This document shows, piece after piece, positions 58,701 to 64,000 of a stretch of DNA of 64,000 bases (position 1 is its first letter; every line of letters starts with the position of its first letter). Position numbers and translations under genes: made by a program. The notes under the pieces are model-generated. The model had not been told where the DNA came from. It saw only the letters and a list, made by a program, of their open reading frames with translations, and made no database searches. The DNA is from Salvator merianae. Taxonomy: Eukaryota > Chordata > Lepidosauria > Squamata > Teiidae. The stretch lies in contig QVOM02000021.1 in NCBI GenBank assembly GCA_003586115.2, positions 10,616,248-10,680,247 of the forward strand, read 5' to 3'.

Positions 58701-59385
58701 AGCATGCCATAAGGAAGCACCATTCATGGTGATATTATAACCAAGGAGTTTGTTCTGTTTTGCTCACAGTATGAAAACAATTATAATGATGGATTCATAT
58801 AGCAGTATTAAAGACTCTTTGAAAAACTGGTTCAGAAAATGGTGTGATGCTTAAATAGATTTTGAATCTGATTTAGCGTGTTTGGCATATAGTACTTCAG
58901 TCACATATACACTTAACCTAGCAGTAAATTCCATTGTATTAATTAGAATACCAGTGTACTGTGCTCGCATAAACAAGCCAGATTTATATTCTATGAGTTG
59001 AACCTGAATTGTTCTGTAACTAGCTAGAGTGTTCTTGATCCAGTAATGTTTGGTTCATATATATGTTAAATGAGGATTCTCTGAAACTCAGTAAATGCTA
59101 GTGATATATATATTGCAACTTTGTTTCTGCTTCTATATATAGACCTAACGTATAGCCTACTATTATATATAAATACCTTGCAGATCAAAGCTGATGTTAC
59201 ATTCAAAATGTCATTCTCATTTTCAGAATCTTATACATAAAATCATAAAGTCACCTCATGATCCGTATGTAACAATAAATGCATCATTTTGGTCACCTTA
59301 TATTGAACTTCTGCTGCGATATGGGATTGCATTAAGACATCCAGAAGATCCAAACAGAATACGTCTAGAAAACTTTCACCAATAG
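34857..59385 (+). CDS. CENPK: CENPK, inner kinetochore protein (nine resolved coding exons)
   Basis: Subunit of the CENP-H/I/K group of the constitutive centromere-associated network, which builds on CENP-A chromatin and supports outer kinetochore assembly. Exons: 34857-34994, 36180-36236, 39047-39119, 42932-42978, 45967-46049, 46143-46241, 46429-46561, 52551-52604, 59227-59385. All have GT-AG sites and matching phases, giving 280 residues to the TAG stop. Recognised segments are LLEECEELWKQMEE, KQVKSLTAELNLW, ELEMVLSTVQAKNKKLKQDL, EFLEEHFPLPEE, LITLHEILE, SPHDPYV and GIALRHPEDPNRIRLENFHQ. Most of the middle (about residues 30-190) is heptad-like coiled coil. The N-terminus before residue 1 of this count is unresolved. 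The resolved part already exceeds the human protein (about 269 residues by recall), so the lizard N-terminus is longer or starts differently. Confidence 0.93.
34995..36179 (+). other. CENPK intron with mariner-type MITE
   Basis: Contains the 498-bp element at 35,184-35,681. The remainder has no recognised feature. Confidence 0.8.
35184..35681. mobile_element. Tc1/mariner (Tigger-like) MITE
   Basis: Inverted ends CAGTCATACCTTGGTACTC and, reverse complemented, CAGTGGTACCTTGGTACTC, flanked on both sides by TA (35,182-35,183 and 35,682-35,683). Subterminal GAGTACCAAA/TTTGGTACTC-type repeats recur. No transposase. Confidence 0.8.
36180..36236 (+). CDS. CENPK: CENPK exon (CQNKL segment)
   Basis: 57 nt, CQNKLTLEEIETVPGSDAK; acceptor TTAACCAAG, donor AAG|GTAAGA. 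Confidence 0.9.
36560..36800 (-). repeat. Antisense LINE 3'-end repeat
   Basis: TTTATTTCATTTATATCTTACCC then CCCTGAGATCTCAGGGCAGGTT, the reverse of a squamate LINE 3' tail; similar to 43,960-44,270. A (G)9 run lies at about 36,760. Confidence 0.55.
37179..37333 (+). other. Exon-like open stretch of unknown identity
   Basis: Directly after a T-rich AG (TTTCTCTAG, ending 37,178) the frame is open for about 80 codons in the phase that CENPK exon splicing would need. It reads KKCHHRMKFPNVGKMMPVEP, then KGPKEEISPNDIQQQSIDLV. The Tc1 element interrupts it at the TA of 37,332-37,333. I do not recognise the peptide, and no donor is visible. It may be a pseudogene, another element's coding remnant or chance. 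Confidence 0.3.
37334..38922 (+). mobile_element. Tc1-type DNA transposon, inactive
   Basis: 1,589 bp with about 85-bp inverted ends (CTGTGAAAAAAAATTGCCCC on the left) and TA on both sides (37,332-37,333 and 38,923-38,924). The plus strand reads through a Tc1 transposase with stops and frameshifts: a DNA-binding part near 37,821-38,063 (KSGQPTKI, EVTKEPRQTFKELEASL), then STDELEVELLG, QQDNDLKD and NTIEILKW, which are the three DDE catalytic blocks in decayed form. The type is known from fish, amphibian and lamprey genomes. Confidence 0.88.
39047..39119 (+). CDS. CENPK: CENPK exon (coiled coil)
   Basis: 73 nt, LLLLMKQVKSLTAELNLWQQ then RKPE plus one base; acceptor TTTTACAG, donor GAAA|GTAAGG. 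Confidence 0.93.
39763..40657. mobile_element. GC-rich hAT-type non-autonomous element
   Basis: 895 bp bounded by CAGTGGCGTAGCGAG and, reverse complemented, CACTGGCGTAGCGAG. A perfect 8-bp target duplication GTGCCAAG flanks it (39,755-39,762 and 40,658-40,665), as expected for hAT. The interior is very GC- and CpG-rich, with about five tandem units of roughly 29 bp (39,826-39,975, core CAGCGACTGCGCACGCG) and further CGCCCGGCGGC repeats. Long open frames on both strands are by-products of this composition. Confidence 0.85.
39826..39975. repeat. Tandem repeat of about 29 bp inside the hAT-type element
   Basis: Roughly five units, each with CAGCGACTGCGCACGCG and a GGGGCGGGG spacer. Confidence 0.9.
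40877..40892. repeat. Short (AT)n tract
   Basis: Eight AT units adjoining the CR1 fragment. Confidence 0.85.
40899..42030 (-). mobile_element. Antisense CR1 LINE fragment
   Basis: Minus-strand coding 41,907-41,716 reads SGVPKGSVLGPMFFNLFM and NSEIAKFADDTKL: the CR1 palm region with the FADD catalytic motif retained. A 3' portion follows toward 40,899, ending in the typical GATCAGGC-type CR1 tail. Frameshifted elsewhere. Confidence 0.85.
42932..42978 (+). CDS. CENPK: CENPK exon (47 nt)
   Basis: Completes ATA, then ITTNPDVLVALGRDQ; acceptor GTTTTTCAG, donor CAG|GTAGGT. Tiny exon but phases fit on both sides. Confidence 0.9.
43694..43720. repeat. (TA)n microsatellite
   Basis: Short TA run that gives spurious Ile-Tyr frames on both strands. 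Confidence 0.95.
43960..44270 (-). repeat. Antisense LINE 3'-end repeat
   Basis: TTTTATTTTATTTAAGAATT, CCTGCCCTTCGCTAAAAGG, CCCAGGGCAGGTTACAATG and downstream GAGAGATGTTTTAACC...CCAGAAGGAGGTTCTTCC: a widespread squamate retroelement 3' region in reverse. Confidence 0.6.
44517..44625 (+). repeat. Local tandem duplication (about 57-bp unit)
   Basis: Two near-identical units, each reading ATTTAACAGTACACAATATA then ATATAACACAAGAAAAATTC, one after the other. Confidence 0.75.
45605..45835 (-). repeat. Unclassified dispersed repeat, copy C
   Basis: Reverse complement matches copies A and B (GATCCTGGAAACTTGC, GACCTCTGCAGCACCACTGA, GGATCTCTGCAGT). Confidence 0.5.
45967..46049 (+). CDS. CENPK: CENPK exon (coiled coil)
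   Basis: 83 nt, LQKLDHELEMVLSTVQAKNK then KLKQDLL plus two bases; acceptor CTTTCCAG, donor AAG|GTATAT. Confidence 0.94.
46143..46241 (+). CDS. CENPK: CENPK exon (coiled coil)
   Basis: 99 nt, REERWLEEQQQLIDCLNQTE then EEISKEVVQFSEK; acceptor TTCCAAAG, donor AAAG|GTGTGT. Only 93 bp separate it from the preceding exon. Confidence 0.93.
46429..46561 (+). CDS. CENPK: CENPK exon (FPLPEE segment)
   Basis: 133 nt, TFQELKSKMLKVKDYKDEIL, NALGEFLEEHFPLPEEDGTA and a KKKK end; acceptor TATCTTAG, donor AAG|GTATGG. Confidence 0.94.
47628..48700 (-). mobile_element. Antisense RTE-BovB LINE 3' fragment
   Basis: The minus strand ends with the BovB 3' signature GATTACGAAGAGTCAGACATG then AACAACAAG. Toward its 5' side it carries BovB reverse-transcriptase 3' sequence; the plus strand shows TTCACCTTCATCAAGAGGCT, CTGCATATCTGAGATTATTG and GATATTTCTCCTGGCAATCT. 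Full of stops. A 25-bp hairpin disrupts it at 48,374-48,443. Confidence 0.85.
48374..48443. repeat. Perfect 25-bp inverted repeat in the BovB fragment
   Basis: Arms 48,374-48,398 and 48,419-48,443 are exact reverse complements with a 20-nt loop. Only the right arm is expected at this place in BovB; the left arm is an inverted copy of it. Confidence 0.9.
49761..49779. repeat. (CAG)n short run
   Basis: About six GCA units. Confidence 0.9.
51046..51301 (-). mobile_element. tRNA-derived SINE, minus strand, with (TTC)n-type tail
   Basis: Reverse complement begins GAGCCAGTTTGGCCTTGTGG with an A box (TGGTTAAACG) and a B box (GTTCGAGTCTGC). It continues through TGACCTTGGGCTCGTCACAG and CCCCACCTACCTCACAGGGT, and ends AGCAGGGTATAAAAAACCAA then a C/T-rich tail. 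A family common in squamate genomes. Confidence 0.85.
52060..52375 (+). mobile_element. CR1 LINE 3' fragment, sense
   Basis: Carries the CR1 pre-3'UTR segment: GGAGAGACTGAGAGAAG, AGGAAGAAGGTTCCAGCTGA and ATATCAGAAAAAGGCAATTA, diverged. Confidence 0.65.
52551..52604 (+). CDS. CENPK: CENPK exon (54 nt)
   Basis: HSSAKQDVQLITLHEILE after a long poly(T)-rich acceptor (CTTCCTGTAG); donor GAG|GTAAGA. Confidence 0.93.
53030..53170 (-). mobile_element. Degraded tRNA-derived SINE
   Basis: Plus strand reads AGAAGCAGCCTTACACTGAA, TCAGATCACTGATCTATCTT and, at the far end, GGTTCTGTGCGCAAAGCAGAT: the reverse of a tRNA-headed SINE (B-box remnant inside the last block). Heavily diverged. Confidence 0.6.
53240..53700. 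other. Unassigned GC-richer block
   Basis: A compositional island with short overlapping frames on both strands, none recognisable. Could be an old transposon or LTR fragment; no terminal structure seen. Confidence 0.35.
54325..54440 (-). mobile_element. CR1 3'-end fragment, antisense
   Basis: GATACTGCTGGATCAGACCA and the following CCTGATCCCAGCAACTGGTA are the reverse of a CR1 3' UTR. Confidence 0.6.
55312..58763 (+). mobile_element. DIRS-type tyrosine-recombinase retrotransposon, inactive
   Basis: The ends are long imperfect inverted repeats of about 90 bp: the left (about 55,312-55,400) reverse complemented matches the right (about 58,675-58,763), sharing TGTGATGCCTTG and CATTTCATGG/CATTCATGG. 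Between them on the plus strand are RT remnants (SVDLKEMY, about 56,196-56,230), RNase H-like text (56,300-56,350 and about 56,600-56,790) and a tyrosine-recombinase domain (57,660-58,360). In the recombinase, SELAAL, NPSFL, VVHSARAIAAS and LFIKHYK are readable. The expected first catalytic Arg reads His-Gln (SAHQVSELAAL), and a stop replaces the Trp in HAAT*QTPS. Dead and interrupted by a MITE. Confidence 0.82.
57137..57507 (-). mobile_element. Tc1/mariner-superfamily MITE nested in the DIRS element
   Basis: 371 bp with near-perfect inverted ends of about 30 bp (GGGTGTTTCAAAAAGATGG) flanked by TA (57,135-57,136 and 57,508-57,509). The minus strand retains the C-terminal end of a transposase (57,438-57,256: KLDDLKTRIVAAV, LNVVRIAGGGHIQHL), so it is an internally deleted autonomous element. 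Confidence 0.85.
59227..59385 (+). CDS. CENPK: CENPK terminal coding exon
   Basis: 52 codons plus TAG at 59,383-59,385: NLIHKIIKSPHDPYVTINAS through HPEDPNRIRLENFHQ, the conserved CENP-K C-terminus. Acceptor ATTTTCAG. Confidence 0.96.
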   Translation, partial: NLIHKIIKSPHDPYVTINASFWSPYIELLLRYGIALRHPEDPNRIRLENFHQ

Positions 59386-60013
59386 GAGGATGTGGTAAAA
59401 CAAAGCTACCATTTACTAACAAAATCCATTAAAATAATCTAGAAGCAGTATAAGTATTCTGATCTGCCAGAGATCTTTTGTTTTGGGTCTTTTGTACTGA
59501 TTCTTCTAATAGCTGTATAGTATAAAATCTGCATAGATTTTTTAATAAGAGAACATTCTTCCCTTGTATTTTTACTATCTTTAGTAAATAATGCTTGTGG
59601 AATGGAAATTGTTCATACTGTTAAAATATAAACTGTGATTAAAGGACTGTTTTAAACTATTGTTGCATTGGCTATAGTTTTTAAATTAATTTTGCCATTA
59701 TTAACAGTCAGAATATAGTCAGTTTTAAAAGACACTGAAGCAGCAAACAGTCTTCTTTCTGGCCTGATACTCTGGAAAAAGGAGAGACATAATTTTATCT
59801 TTCAGTTTCAGAGAATATGTGTATTCACATGCATACGTATCTGTGAGAGGGTTAAGGAAGTATCTTAAGATGTAATTCTGATCTCAGTTATGCCCTAGAG
59901 TAGAGATCTGTATGAAAGTAAAATGGCATCTCAGTTTATAGTGAATCTTAACCAGCAATGGTGCAAACTATTCAGCCCCAAATCTAGAACTGGTCAGTGT
60001 GTTTGTTGAACAG
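59386..60013 (+). other. CENPK 3' UTR and flank
   Basis: AT-rich sequence after the stop with ATTAAA at 59,638; nothing else recognised before the LTR. Confidence 0.6.
59638..59643 (+). promoter_or_regulatory. CENPK: Candidate CENPK polyadenylation signal
   Basis: ATTAAA about 250 bases past the stop, followed by a T-rich stretch; the first plausible signal downstream. Confidence 0.5.
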
Positions 60014-60576
60014 TGTCCTGTTGCCCCGAGGAGGGAGGATTTCCCAGCCTCCAAAGACTAAGCCAACAACAGGCGACAAAAGTAGATGGACTTTACTAAT
60101 TACCACAATAAAGTTTACATAAAACAGTCTGATTACCAAAGCCAGAGGAGCAGACAAGAAGAGTAAACGAGGTAGGAGCTGGGGTCAAAAAGCTAAGATG
60201 AGCCAGTCCGAATGGAGTATCCAGGAATGTGGAGGTTGCTTGAAGGACGGATTGCCAGCAACATCTCAGCCATGTTTTTCCTGGCCTTCTTTCCTTCAGG
60301 CTCAGACTCAGAGTCTGACAGCTAGGAAGGCTGTGGGCAGCATTCTCTCCTCTTTTGCTGCAGCCTTAAAGCCCTATGCCTATTAACCTTTTTCTGTCTG
60401 TGCTGGCTAGAGAGAGGTCTCTCCATCTGTGGGCTGTGGGGAGGCCCAGGTCCTGGAGAGTCTGTGCCACTTGGGTCAGGGTCTTCTGGCCATGAAGGGT
60501 AACTGTGTGCTGGTGCCCTGTCCTCATCTGAGGAGTCCAAGGAATCCGCTGCCATGGGTGCAGGGCAGGCATGACA
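60014..60576 (-). mobile_element. Solo LTR of an LTR retroelement
   Basis: 563 bp that starts TGTC and ends GACA in minus orientation. A 5-bp target duplication AACAG flanks it (60,009-60,013 and 60,577-60,581). No internal region or polypurine tract adjoins it, so it is a recombination-derived solo LTR. A minus-strand 93-codon open frame inside is not a gene. Gypsy-type versus endogenous-retrovirus origin cannot be told from the LTR alone. Confidence 0.8.
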
Positions 60577-60581
60577 AACAG

Positions 60582-61950
60582 TTTGTGAATTCTCCCCCCT
60601 CAATAAAGTGTTTTTGAGATCCAGAGATGTAAAAATGCCTGCCTTGGAGTTGGAGATAACTCCTCTTTTTACTACCGACTCTATCTACACCCACAAAAGC
60701 AAGTCCTCTCCCAGTGGTGAGCACTAGAATTATTCTACATGCAATGAGCCATACTGCATCTCATCTCACAAGCAAAACACACAGACAGACCTGTTTTTAA
60801 AGTTAAACAGAAATTTGAGCATCCTGACTGCAGCTCTCATCTGAATAACATTTCACATTAGCAATATGAAAATTAAAATGCAAATGATGAAAGTATTCAT
60901 ACTGCCTTTGTTTCACAGATATGATCCAGATTCTTGCCATAATTTGACTTATGGGCATGAAATGCAAGAAATTGTATTCTACACATAATTAAAATATGGT
61001 TAGGGGAAAATGTTTACTCATAGCTTTACTCATTGATCTAGAAATCTTTGGCATCCATGATTGAAGAGTCAATACCTAAACAGAATAACAGTAATATATT
61101 GGTTTTCACCAATATGATAGCCATTTTTGAGTTCCTAGTAGGTACTATTTTCCTTACATTATAGAAACCATTTAGAATACAGGAATCTTAATTTTTACAA
61201 TTTTTGTCATGTGTTAATATCGCCTAATTCTGCAGTTCTAACATAAAAGCAAACGTGTACCATTTTTTGATTAGGATAGATTTTGGAAGTATGTTTGCTT
61301 CAACATCTAACTCCTTTTATTGTATGCTTATTGTATTGCATGAAAATGTGCAGGATCTGTTTTAAAACAGTTAATTCTAATTCTAATTAATTAAGCAGAA
61401 TCATAGTGAACAAGCAAGATGAAATCATGACTAAGTATTCTCACAAAGTGAAAGGATACCAGTCTATTTTGTACTACTATCATCTGCATTGGAGCAAAGA
61501 AATTGGCTAGAAGTTGACTAGTGGAATTGTGAATGGCCTGTGGAGACCTCAGATTGGCAGAAAACTGACATAGTATCAACCTATCAGATTGTGAGCAGAA
61601 CCCAGTTTGGACCCTTGAAAGTGGAGCTGTAAATAAGTAGATGCTTTTTCAAGAACAGAACACCAATTCTCAGTAAATACACAAAATTAACAGACATTGT
61701 ATGAAAGATCATACCTAGACCAGCCTTTAAATAATCAAGGCACTGGAACTTAAAGATTAAGAATAAAACCAATGCATCAGCCCTTAAAGTAGCTTCAATT
61801 TACAGGATCTTTTTTCTTCCCTTTAACTCTCTTTCTTCTCTTCTACTGCTGTCCCTTGTGGAAAGCTATTGTTTAGTTCCCACAAATGCAAATCCAAATT
61901 TGTGTTATGCAAGTAACTGTGGGTGAAAGGGAACTAGGAAAGCCATGGAG
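60582..61950. other. Intergenic AT-rich stretch
   Basis: No gene, RNA or recognised repeat; short minus-strand frames at 61,391-61,772 lack features. Confidence 0.5.
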
Positions 61951-61952
61951 GC

Positions 61953-62413
61953 TACAGTGTTTCACACTTAGTACAATAGAACAGACTAATTAGTCTGTTC
62001 TATCATGGTAATTTACCACCCAACATGGACATTGTCTGCACTGTGTGGCCCTAGTTACTTATTGGACGCAGGCGAATGCTGGTAGCCGTGCCTGATCCTG
62101 AGCATGGCAGCAGTCGGGAAGCGGCCAGCTGCTGCCATGGTGACTGGTAGGGGCACATGGCTTGCTGGTACAATCAGTTCATCTCACTGGCCCAGTTGCT
62201 GCACACCCATGTAAGTGTGAATGCACCTTACTGGGAGGTGACTGTCACCTCCTGGTAAGGTTGTGGAGCACAAGTTTGTGCTCCACAGTTGGTTGCAATT
62301 GGGAGTGGCTGTAGCTCGCTCCTGGATGCTCCAGCCTCTGCAAAATGCAGAAGCACTTGGCTAGCAAGCATTCTTGACGCTCGCTAGCAACACTTGCTAG
62401 CATTGTAGAAGGG
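61953..62413 (-). mobile_element. Structured MITE family, copy 6
   Basis: The best-preserved structure. It has a perfect 28-bp palindrome at 61,976-62,003 and an imperfect 17-bp-arm hairpin at 62,226-62,260. The central hairpin has 12-bp perfect arms (62,262-62,273 and 62,276-62,287). Shares CATGGCAGCAG, CTGCCATGGTGACTGG and TCTGCAAAATGCAGAAGCAC with other copies. Confidence 0.7.
61976..62003. repeat. Perfect 28-bp palindrome
   Basis: Self-complementary without a loop (core AGACTAATTAGTCT); subterminal in MITE copy 6. Confidence 0.95.
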
Positions 62414-62416
62414 AGT

Positions 62417-62542
62417 CTGAGGCCCTTTCTGCACAGAGCTTTATTCTGGCAAGGCCTGCCATAGTCTGCCCCAGCATGTGGATGGCAGGTTGCTATTCCA
62501 GAATATAATCTGGAATAAGACCCAATGCAGAAAGGGCCTCAG
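62417..62542. mobile_element. 126-bp MITE with perfect 17-bp inverted ends
   Basis: Ends CTGAGGCCCTTTCTGCA (62,417-62,433) and its exact complement (62,526-62,542). A second, degraded member is at about 33,530-33,640. The GGCCCTTTCTGCA core resembles PIF/Harbinger-type ends; the 3-bp flanks (TGA/TCA) do not match exactly. Confidence 0.8.
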
Positions 62543-63486
62543 ATTAACAATATGTTAAAGTCACAGCAGAAGATACCTCAGGGGACAAGAAACATTATGG
62601 AAAGGTTCCACCTTTGCACTACACAGTGAAGGTACATTTTACTAGTTTTGTAAAAACCTTGCTGTAAAGAAACCTGTCCCATCCAAGGCTGAGGCAACAC
62701 CAGATACATAATCCACATTTAAGAGGTCTTCCTGGCAAAGAAATCACAATCTTTAAATGTAAAAAGTGAGGGTCTAGTAGACGGAAAGTGCTTTTCTTTC
62801 CAATTGTGGAATGCTTTGAAGTAATGAAACACTTGCTTTATGGGTGTGATTTTCTGTTCGCATTTTTGGAGGGTGACCCTGGGCAGAGAGGGAAGTCAGA
62901 TACCATCAATTTTTAACGTGATCCTTGCAGACCATAGCTAGCCCAAGCACACAGCAAATTGTAGGTGCAGGGCTTACATCAGGGAACCTTGGCTATAAAT
63001 GAAGAATGGAGTGGAACTTTTTTACTTTTAACTATCATGAGTATAAACTTTTTTAACACAATGGATTTCCTCAGATGCCATTCTTTTTGCATTATGCCCA
63101 TTTATTTCAGTTGCACATGCATGTATTCACATGCATACTATTTGTGAGAGTCTTGCAGTAGCTATTAAAAATATGACACTCTAGCACAGCTGGTGTGTAA
63201 GGGATAGCTCCTTCTTCTAGCACAATGTCATTTTTCTTTCTAGCAGACTGTGCTGCAAACACCTGGCTACACTTTTGAGGAAGCTCAAGCTGTCAAACGA
63301 GGGAATTCTTACCAGACGCTGGTTATTTGAACAAGATGTTTCAGAATCTGACTTATCCTGACTCAATAAGTTTTCAGACTGACTCCACTTTAGAGAGCAA
63401 GCTAGCAAATGTATACCACAGCTTAATTGTTGTGCTCCTGGTTCCATTTTCTGTGCGGCTTACCTCACAAGGTTGCCTGGGACTAA
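62543..63486. other. Intergenic sequence
   Basis: No recognised gene or element; short frames at 62,965-63,147 and 63,217-63,447 lack features. Confidence 0.5.
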
Positions 63487-63920
63487 GGCCATTTCTGCAC
63501 TTTCCCCTCACTATCTTAGATTTGAGTGGGATGCTCCAGTCCTGGATAGGCAATCCATTCCAAGCTGGGACAGATTGCTCTTGATGTGGAACCAGGCTGT
63601 CTGCATTGGGGTGACCTGTTCTGGACCTGCCCTGAAATTGTGTGTCTAATTTTGCGTCGCTGAAATGGGTCCTCTGTGGTATACCACACCATGGAGGCAT
63701 GCCGTCCGCATACCTATGTGGCCTGGTATACCACCTCGTTGTATACTGCTATAACAGACCAGGATGCCATTTTGGGTGCCCTAACCTGGTCTGTGCTCCA
63801 TCCTGTGTGGACGGAACATATTAGGAGGGGCCGGGCCCTCCCTTAAACTGCACCGCATGCAGAAGGGAGGCTTGTAGACCCCTTCTTGTTATACACTACT
63901 GACAAAGTGCAGAAAGTTCC
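63487..63920. mobile_element. PIF/Harbinger-type MITE
   Basis: 434 bp with inverted ends GGCCATTTCTGCACTTT and, reverse complemented, GGAACTTTCTGCACTTT. TAA on both sides (63,484-63,486 and 63,921-63,923) fits the TWA target of Harbinger elements. Contains two GGTATACCAC motifs (about 63,677 and 63,725). No transposase. Confidence 0.75.
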
Positions 63921-63966
63921 TAAATTAGAGGTCTAAGCTACACCTATAGCAGATAAGTGCTATGTG

Positions 63967-64000
63967 CAGGGGCGGCACATGAGTTGATAAAGTAGGCCCC
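63967..64000 (+). mobile_element. Possible hAT-type element start, cut by window end
   Basis: CAGGGGCGGCACATG resembles hAT termini; only 34 bases are visible. Confidence 0.3.

Larger units (their letters stand above)
52605..59226 (+). other. CENPK last intron with DIRS element
   Basis: Holds a degraded SINE (53,030-53,170), an unassigned GC-richer block (53,240-53,700), a CR1 tail (54,325-54,440) and a DIRS-type element with nested MITE (55,312-58,763). An open frame at 53,869-54,189 has no recognisable feature. Confidence 0.75.

Noticed and set aside
60322..60603. 93-codon proline-rich minus-strand frame
   Set aside because: Lies largely inside the solo LTR and shows no conserved domain.
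1..64000. CRISPR arrays, operons, prokaryotic defence genes, rRNA or snRNA genes
   Set aside because: None seen; the direct repeats present are microsatellites or transposon-internal, and the window is clearly vertebrate.

Overview
This is vertebrate nuclear DNA, almost certainly from a squamate reptile (lizard or snake). Three split protein genes with canonical GT-AG introns lie in the order TRIM23(+) - PPWD1(-) - CENPK(+), a gene order I recall from human chromosome 5q12. The squamate call rests on the repeats: an antisense BovB LINE, tRNA-derived SINEs with (TTC)n tails (one resembling Sauria/ACA SINEs), CR1- and L2-like LINEs, a DIRS-type element, an L1, a Tc1 element and several MITE families, all within 64 kb.

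Layout. 1-1073 holds the last two coding exons of TRIM23 (C-terminal ARF domain), followed by a probable long 3' UTR to about 4.9 kb. 4.9-11.6 kb is intergenic and repeat-filled: a structured MITE, a degenerate sense CR1/L2 LINE and an antisense LINE fragment. 11,612-31,006 is PPWD1 on the minus strand. All 11 coding exons are resolved and join into an intact 629-residue WD40-cyclophilin protein. 31,007-31,220 is a short, CpG-rich, head-to-head promoter region shared by PPWD1 and CENPK. 31.1-59.4 kb is CENPK on the plus strand. Nine coding exons are resolved, giving 280 residues to the stop, but its first coding exon is not resolved. 59.6-64 kb is downstream intergenic sequence with a solo LTR and three MITEs.

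Functions. TRIM23 is a TRIM E3 ligase fused to an ARF GTPase. PPWD1 is a spliceosome-associated peptidyl-prolyl isomerase. CENPK is a subunit of the inner-kinetochore CENP-H/I/K complex. They form no operon. The only apparent regulatory link is the PPWD1/CENPK divergent promoter.

I found no prokaryote-type defence system, CRISPR array or novel multi-gene system. The more unusual content is in the mobile elements. It includes a six-copy MITE family whose hairpins keep pairing while the sequence changes, a GC-rich hAT-like element with a perfect 8-bp duplication, and a LINE nested in an L1 with both target duplications readable. There is also a DIRS element with inverted termini and a mariner-like MITE inside it, and a BovB fragment carrying a 25-bp perfect hairpin that looks like a template-switch event. 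Family names are from recognition of protein motifs and termini; no database search was run.
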